A stretch of 36,119 nt of DNA from Phoronis ovalis (taxonomy: Eukaryota > Phoronida > Phoronidae), in contig JAOXYB010017075.1 in assembly GCA_028565635.1 (NCBI GenBank), positions 1-36,119 on the forward strand. The letters are read 5' to 3'. A program made the translations under genes and the position numbers. Positions 23,311 to 36,119 of the stretch are shown piece by piece. The notes beneath the pieces are model-generated. The model worked only from the letters and a program-made list of their open reading frames with translations, was not told the origin of the DNA and ran no database searches. Position 1 is the stretch's first letter. Every line of letters begins with the position of its first letter.

Positions 23311-24201
23311 TTTTAGTTTGTGTGTACCTTTTCTCAAGTTTTTAATTAAATTGAGTTCCCCTTGGATTATTAAAAAATGCAATTGTTTAAAAAAAGGTCC
23401 TACCTGATAAAACGGAATTTGTTGCCACCTATTACTGCATTGATATGCAAGACAATTTTTATACCTTTTAAACAGTTGTATTAGATCCAAGAAAGTGTTC
23501 ATTATACCGTCTTAATAAAAGGTGTACTTCATATAATAAGCAATATTTTGTAACTAGCGTACCTTTATTTTACAGTTTTATAGTTTACTATATTGCTCAA
23601 ATGAAAGTGTACAAAGATAACATTTTTTACGTTGTTTCATCGACTAAAATGTAGTAGTTCCATGTAGCTATAGGACCGCCTGTAGATGCGAGTTTCCAAC
23701 ATTTTAAACTACTTTTTTAGTGTTTCATCTTTTACGCTGGCTGTCAACCTATGATCCGCCTATACCCCTATTTGCTACTGAAATATTTGAGATAATTAAT
23801 TGGTTGGTGGTAGGTTTTAGAATCAGAGACATTCTTGTAAGTTATGTATGCTTGTATGCTTAAAAAGTCCGTTTTGTTAACCTGCGTCTATAATTGTGTT
23901 CCAAGTACATAAAAACAAGTTAATTTTAATTTAATACACATTTGTATTTCATTTTTGAATTCTTTTTTTCACGTTGTGTTACACATACTTTACATTTACG
24001 TTTATATGACGGAAACTTACCTTGTACACAGCAGACAAATAAATATAATCACAGTACAGACAAAAACACAACATGAAGTGCTGTTTCTTAATTATTATTG
24101 TGATGTCTACAAACTCTTTACATAGTATTCTCTAGAAGTACTAGTTCATCTACAAAATATATCGATCGCTCCTCAATCTTTCCGTTCAACATTGGTTCTG
24201 T
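23311..24201. other. Convergent 3' flanks of the formin and TRIM genes
   Basis: AT-rich, no exon supported. It carries a formin-strand AATAAA (23514-23519) and, on the other strand, an AATAAA at about 23567, so the two transcripts may end close together or overlap. Confidence 0.5.
23514..23519 (+). terminator. Polyadenylation signal AATAAA, formin gene
   Basis: AATAAA 204 nt after the formin stop codon, the first canonical signal on this strand downstream. Confidence 0.5.
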
Positions 24202-26724
24202 TTACTGCAGATATCTGTATTTCTTGAAACAGTGATTTCCAGAATCGGCTACAACCACGTGTCCATCGTTGGTAACGGCTAATCCCTGCGGTCCGTAAAG
24301 TGGGTCGGCTTGGGTGTTGACGTAGCTTAGGAATGAACCTTGGCTATCAAATACCTAGAAGACATAAACCGAAGAATAATTGCTTATTATATGCTTAATA
24401 GTTTCTACATGGTAAAGCAGTTAAATTGTACGTAATAACTAAATGTTGTTACTAAAAATGGAACACATATTCGCAATATTTATGTCTCCAATGCATCTGT
24501 ACTATGCAAATTAAAAATACCATGAATTTACTGCTACCCCTGTTCAAAAGGTGCGAGTTATAATGACGATAATTACCTGAATGCGCGAGTTACCCCAGTC
24601 AGCCACTATGATATGTCCCTTCTGATCAATGGCAATACCAGTTGGTGCATTGAACTGACCATTTCCCTCTCCGTTGCTACCAAATCGGAACAAAAATGTA
24701 CCAAGAGAGTCGAACACTTTAACGCAATGGTTATGGAAGTCGGATATTGCAATATCATTATTGGCGTTAACTGCCGCATAGTGAGGACCAGCAAACTGAT
24801 TATCCTCGTTCCCTCGTGTTCCAAACTTATGAAGAAGCTTTCCGTTTGACTGGAAAACGAATATACTGCTGGCTTTGTTATCGACAACAATGACGTGTCC
24901 ATTGTTATCAACCGTAACTCCTTTAGGGCCCAATAATCTACCCACTCCAAACCGATTCAAGTATTTTCCTTCTGGACTAAAGATGTTAACCCATCTATTA
25001 TCATAGTCTGCTACAATGTAGTTGCCGTTCAATGTAACACCGACCCCAGTTGGGCGCTGTACCTGACCGGCGTTTCGACCGCGGATGCCAAATTTCAGCT
25101 TATAATCTCCTGATATTGTAAAAACTTGTATGTTTTGATTATTACTATCAGCTACTATGATTCTTCCATTAGAAGTTGCGCAAATGCCTTGTGGATTAGC
25201 AAATTCACCTTTATTTCGCCCCTTTGTTCCGATTTTTAGGAGTAAGTCGTCTTCTATTGGACAACTTTTTCTGTTGGATTTGTTTGAACGAGCGCTTGGT
25301 GACCTTTTTGTGGCTTTTTGTGTGACGGCTGTAGACCTCGGTATCTTCGTCGCATCTATACGAGTGACACCATCAACACCAGGAATGGCTTTGATATGGA
25401 ATGGAGATCCTTTAATATGCTGGTTGTGCAACTTGATCGTCAAGATGTATTTGTCTTCTTTAGGAACAATATAAACCAATTCATATGTACCGTTATGCTG
25501 ATCTAGGATTTCTGGGACGATACGAGTGTCCTCATTGGTTGAGAGAAGTTCTGCCGCGATAGATGCCTGACCTATTTTAACAAGATGACCTGTTCTATCT
25601 TTGGTTGTTATAGAAACGATTGTTTGTTCTCCTACCAAACATTTCTTTAAACCGTCTCCATTTACGACTGTCTGAAAGGCAACAGCACTGTTATATTGAA
25701 TTTTGCCCAAATTAACCAACAGAGTCTTTGCTGCGGTCATGTTATGACAATTAAAGCATATTACGTCATTTTCTTCAGGTGCCTTCTGAGGATCAGTATT
25801 TCCTAATTCTTTCAATCTCTCCCCCATTTCCTTTCTCACCAACAGTATATCGGTATCAGTTCCATTTTCCAAAGCATCACAAGTGATTTCGCTGCAACTT
25901 CTTATATTAGCTAATAGATTTTCCAAAGATTCTTGTTGCTCGTTAAGGACACGTGTCTTTGATTTATATGCAGCCTCGAGATCTGATTTTAAGATTTTTC
26001 GTCTTTCCTCTAGTATATTTTCTAGCTCTTTAAAAACAGTCGTTATTTCTTCTTGCGTTTTTTGGTAGTTGGAATCAAGTGTGCTGGATACTCGCGTAAC
26101 ATCTTGTATAGCTTGATTGATAGTTGGAGCTTGTGACTGAGCATGCGATAACAGTCTCGTCAGTTGCAACCTATGTTCCTTAACAGCATCTTGCACTGTG
26201 CCAATTCTATGATCTCGATGTTCTACAGAAGTACATTGAGCGCATATTGCCGTTTCACAAGAGAAACAATATACGCTTAATTCTTGTTGGTGACTGGAGC
26301 ATGACAGTATCTCCGTATCTATAGCAACATTGAGCTCCGCAGTAATAATCTCATGATTGCTCTCCGAATGTTCATGACTTTCTTTACAACTGGTGCATAG
26401 TAGTTGAGAACATTGAATACATTTGAAAACAGCACGCGTTTCGCATTTACTACAATTATGAGGGTGGTCTAAAACGTCCATTAAGTTTGTTACGAAAAAA
26501 TTATTTTGTAATGCAGACACACCATCTTCTGGTAAGATAGACTGCTGACGGCAAACAGGGCACGTGACGGATAAACTTTCAGAAGGAATGTAGTTTTGAA
26601 GACAAGTTTCACAGAATGTATGTAGACATGGCAGTACTTTAGGGTTCTTATACCGATCAAGACATATTCCACAGCAAAGGAAATGTTTGTTGATTTGATG
26701 AACAACTGGAATGTTGCTTGTCAT
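24202..26724 (-). CDS. TRIM2/3/71-like RING-B-box-filamin-NHL E3 ubiquitin ligase
   Basis: Exon 1 is 26724-24577 (716 codons) and exon 2 is 24354-24202 (50 codons and stop), joined in phase 0, giving 766 aa. The RING finger has all eight ligands (C18, C21, C33, H35, C38, C41, C55, C58). A B-box 1-like motif spans 91-124, and B-box 2 spans 142-172 with C142, H145, C153, C156, C161, C164, H169, H172. A coiled coil covers about 180-290, a filamin-type Ig domain about 340-455 ending [10 protein letters not shown], a basic linker about 465-485, and six NHL repeats to the end. This is the class VII TRIM layout: a cytoplasmic ubiquitin ligase whose NHL propeller binds partner proteins or RNA. Two B-boxes favour TRIM71 architecture, while length is close to TRIM2/3 (744 aa); lophotrochozoans have many such paralogues, so orthology is open. 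An acceptor-like TTTTTAG ends at 26745, so a 5' UTR exon probably lies upstream. Confidence 0.92.
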
Positions 26725-26744
26725 TGTTTTGATGACGTAATCAA

Positions 26745-29291
26745 CTAAAAATAAAACAAGACCATTGAGTTATTGTAAATTACAGGGCTTCTAATAGAGT
26801 TTACATAGAGTACACATCTGGCATAACACCATTGCATGATGCTTTGTTGACGCTAACCTCTTTGTTCACATTACCCAAGAATATAGTACCGGCATATTTA
26901 TACATGTAATTTTCCCCGTTTTAAGTTTTGATGCTTTGTAATGTCAAGATATTGTTCTTTCTGCTAAAGGCAAAAAAAAATCCTGTGATCGTTATAATAT
27001 ATTTTAAAAACGGAATTTAAATTCGAACCTATTTGCCACTGCAATAGGAATCTGATTCCTGGGTCGGTTTCCTATTAACGTGGTTTTCTTTAAATCAAGA
27101 TTGTCATGCTCTCACAAAAAAATAACTGGTACAATATAAGAAGATGGACGCTTATGCAATAAAGAGATAACTGTTCAGTAAACATTACTGTATTTTATAT
27201 TTGAATAAACGTTATCTTGCAAATTTAGAATTTACAAAAGTCTGAAATTGCATTCAAATTGTACCATCACTATCAGATATATATAAACCCTGGTTATTAT
27301 ATAGCGAAAAACATATAACCTGAATTTTGCACTTGTATTTATCTACGACACATTTTCTCAAAACTAAAAACAATACAACAAGAGGCTAATTAAACTAGGC
27401 TTCTGTGATCAATAAGTGCCACACATAATAATAATTAAATTTAGGGATCTACATATACTTGAAGCAAATGTTGATTGAAAATAATGTACGCATGCGCAAT
27501 GAATGTATACGCACTGTGGAAAAAGAAAAGGAATATTTTGTTTATGATATTCTTTCTTTGAAATTAGACTTCAATAAAAAGGATATAGGAGACGGGGTGA
27601 TATTTATAAAAAAGGTTTTCAGTAGGTTATTTAACTTTCAAATCCCGGCCCGTTGATCTTTGGTTTCAAGCTCTCACTCATGTCACCTGTTTTGAAGCAT
27701 CTTGTGAAGTAGCTGGTAATGTAGAAATATACCGTAGTATTTGATGATTCTTAACAAACCGATTATACAACATACTACTCTATGGACTGGTTTATAATGT
27801 AATATTGATTATGTCCTATAATATCATTACAGAGAGTACATACATGTATGATGTATTGCACTTCACATACTGATATTAGCTTGTAATTATGTTCCGTTTT
27901 TATAACAGCATTATTTTAAAATATACAATTAGTTTATCCCTTCTCCAGCTATGCTGTTTTAAGGAAGACATTGATTGGCCGTTTACGTGATCAAGCAGTT
28001 ACGTATAATCTCATGTTAATAGCCTGCTATAGTTTGTACATAAACTTTTACGGCATTAAACTATTCACTTATTTTACACGTATACACACATTCCTGGTAT
28101 ACACTATACAACAATTATACATGTATCTATAAATCTATTAATGTGGATGCCTTTTGTTTCATGTAGCCATAAATGCTTTTAGGAAACCTATCAAGCCTTA
28201 CTAATTACAACAAAATCAATTCCCTTTGTCGGATATGAATAATTCTAATAAACCAGAGAGAATACAAAAATGATTTTGTTTATTGATTCTCAGCAAATTA
28301 ATGGAAATTTAAGCATATCTGCATGTAGTTACTGTCGCATAGTATATCTACCACATATACACCTAAAACGAATCAAAATGTTGTCCTTTAATAAATCTAA
28401 AAGAAGAAATGATTATGCGTTACACATGATAATCGTTGTGAACCTTTGGTAAGGTAACTCTGTGAGTAATGCTGCTAACATTAAGCAGGTGTCACATTAA
28501 AACAAATGGATGCACGGAACCGGAAGAATTAGACAGTTACTAGATGACTCATTTTCTAAGGAATGGGAAACAATTCGTACAAAATGCTTGCATAGTAGCA
28601 CTTGTGTAGCAATCAGTTTGTCAGTTGTTCATACAAATAAATACAATAATTAAAAAATATATTTACCGTTCGGATTTGATATAATTGTGAATTATTCTAC
28701 TGCATGCGGTTACTAAACTTACAGACTGAACTACAAAAAGCTGTCGAACTACATGTATACCTTGTGATAATGCACGGTGGTTGTAGTAAGACGAATTTTC
28801 TTCGAATAGTGCAAACATTCTACCCACTCTGCTCCCTAATAAAAATCAGCTAACAGAAGACGCGCTACTTACCACAGCATGACTGAAAATTCCTCAGATT
28901 ATCAATTCTCAGAACGGAATGTCGCAGACAACATATCTACAGAGAATTATGAGTTGAAGTGTCTGCAAAATACTCGATTAATACATATAGTTAATACATA
29001 TCTCTTACGCATGCTATCTTTAGCAGTGGAATAAATCGATACGCATATTGTAAAGCTCTTTTCATTAATCACTCATCATGACAGTACAAGAGGAGCGACG
29101 CGCAGCGGGATGTTTACGATTAACGATTCAAGCGACCTCTGGTGAATGATAAAAATTATGGGGCAAATCGTAGTCTGTATTGCTTAATCAGGTGTCTATA
29201 TAAAGTGCAACACTGATTAAAGATAACATATAAACGGTAAGTATGCCACGAGTTGTCAGGTGAGGGATCAACCAGCTATCAGGAAAACATC
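26745..29291. other. Divergent promoter region between TRIM and TMEM144 genes
   Basis: About 2.5 kb, AT-rich, no supported coding exon. It should hold both promoters and 5' UTR exons. Small open frames (27459-27656, 28270-28452) have no features. A weak CTCF-like core occurs on the minus strand at 29132-29145. Confidence 0.45.
29234..29262 (+). promoter_or_regulatory. Two consensus splice donors in the TMEM144 leader
   Basis: ACG|GTAAGT (near 29236) and CAG|GTGAGG (near 29257) both look like strong 5' splice sites just upstream of the first in-frame ATG at 29292. They could end non-coding first exons or compete with the coding exon's own donor at 29395. Confidence 0.35.
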
Positions 29292-35734
<6,443 letters not shown>

Positions 35735-36119
35735 CCAGATATCTGAAGTATAGTACTAGTACGTGTTCTTCGTAACGGTGCTGCCGTAATGTGTATACGT
35801 ATATTGCTAAGCCGTTAACTGGGCGGAACAGTTTGAGACGTCAGGATGCTAATGGAACAGTGTAGACAAATTGAAAAATTATGCATAATTAGTTCCATGA
35901 TACACTGATTAAATTTCTTTTCTTGTGATGTACTGAATACCATGACATGAAAAAAAGAACATAATTCAAGTTATAACATTTTCATTAATAATATTATGGA
36001 AAATTCAATATATGACGACTTCTTTCGCCTTCGTTCACTGAAAGTCTTTTTAAAAATTTTATTACAATAATTACATTCTAAATAATTTAAAAGCTGTTTT
36101 GAGTCGGTATATTTCACTT
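35735..36119. other. 3' flank of TMEM144
   Basis: No coding signal. Contains ATTAAA at 35908-35913, a plausible variant polyadenylation signal 174 nt after the stop. Confidence 0.45.
35908..35913 (+). terminator. Possible polyadenylation signal ATTAAA, TMEM144
   Basis: Second most common metazoan signal variant, at a typical distance from the stop codon; no AATAAA is seen before the window ends. Confidence 0.4.

Overview
The window is nuclear DNA from an invertebrate animal. Genes are split by many GT-AG introns, non-coding DNA is AT-rich, there are no operons or ribosome binding sites, and conserved genes can be joined exon by exon into full-length proteins of metazoan families (formin INF2, TRIM-NHL, TMEM144, class A GPCR). 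Intron sizes, compact repeats and a TRIM2/3/71-like gene carried almost entirely on one exon suggest a lophotrochozoan (mollusc-like), but no single feature proves the phylum.

Layout. 1-350: minus-strand remnant of an SLC16 monocarboxylate-transporter exon with frameshifts. 1552-4241 (+): a three-exon rhodopsin-class GPCR of 568 aa. 5706-7355 (-): a two-exon, 257-aa protein that I do not recognise, ending in a cysteine cluster. 7.4-12.1 kb: no gene; it holds a 308-bp MITE-like element with a 9-bp target duplication and, 45 bp further on, a perfect 92-bp inverted repeat. 12.2-23.3 kb (+): a complete 15-exon inverted formin (INF2-like, 1125 aa). 24.2-26.7 kb (-): a two-exon RING/B-box/coiled-coil/filamin/NHL protein of 766 aa. 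29.3-35.7 kb (+): an 11-exon TMEM144 gene (346 aa; the human protein is 345 aa). A second copy of the MITE sits in INF2 intron 8, and a foldback element of about 780 bp sits in TMEM144 intron 6; both lie within about 30 bp of the next splice acceptor.

The genes are independent eukaryotic transcription units. The GPCR and the unknown gene converge, INF2 and the TRIM converge, and the TRIM and TMEM144 diverge across about 2.5 kb. I see no cooperating gene cluster. The items most worth following are the paired MITE copies with a self-complementary hairpin at each end, the perfect long hairpin, the foldback element beside a splice site, the unrecognised minus-strand gene, and an in-frame 69-bp duplication in the formin FH1 domain whose copies differ only at synonymous sites.

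Exon coordinates were derived by hand from reading frame, splice consensus and remembered family conservation. Transcript evidence was not available.
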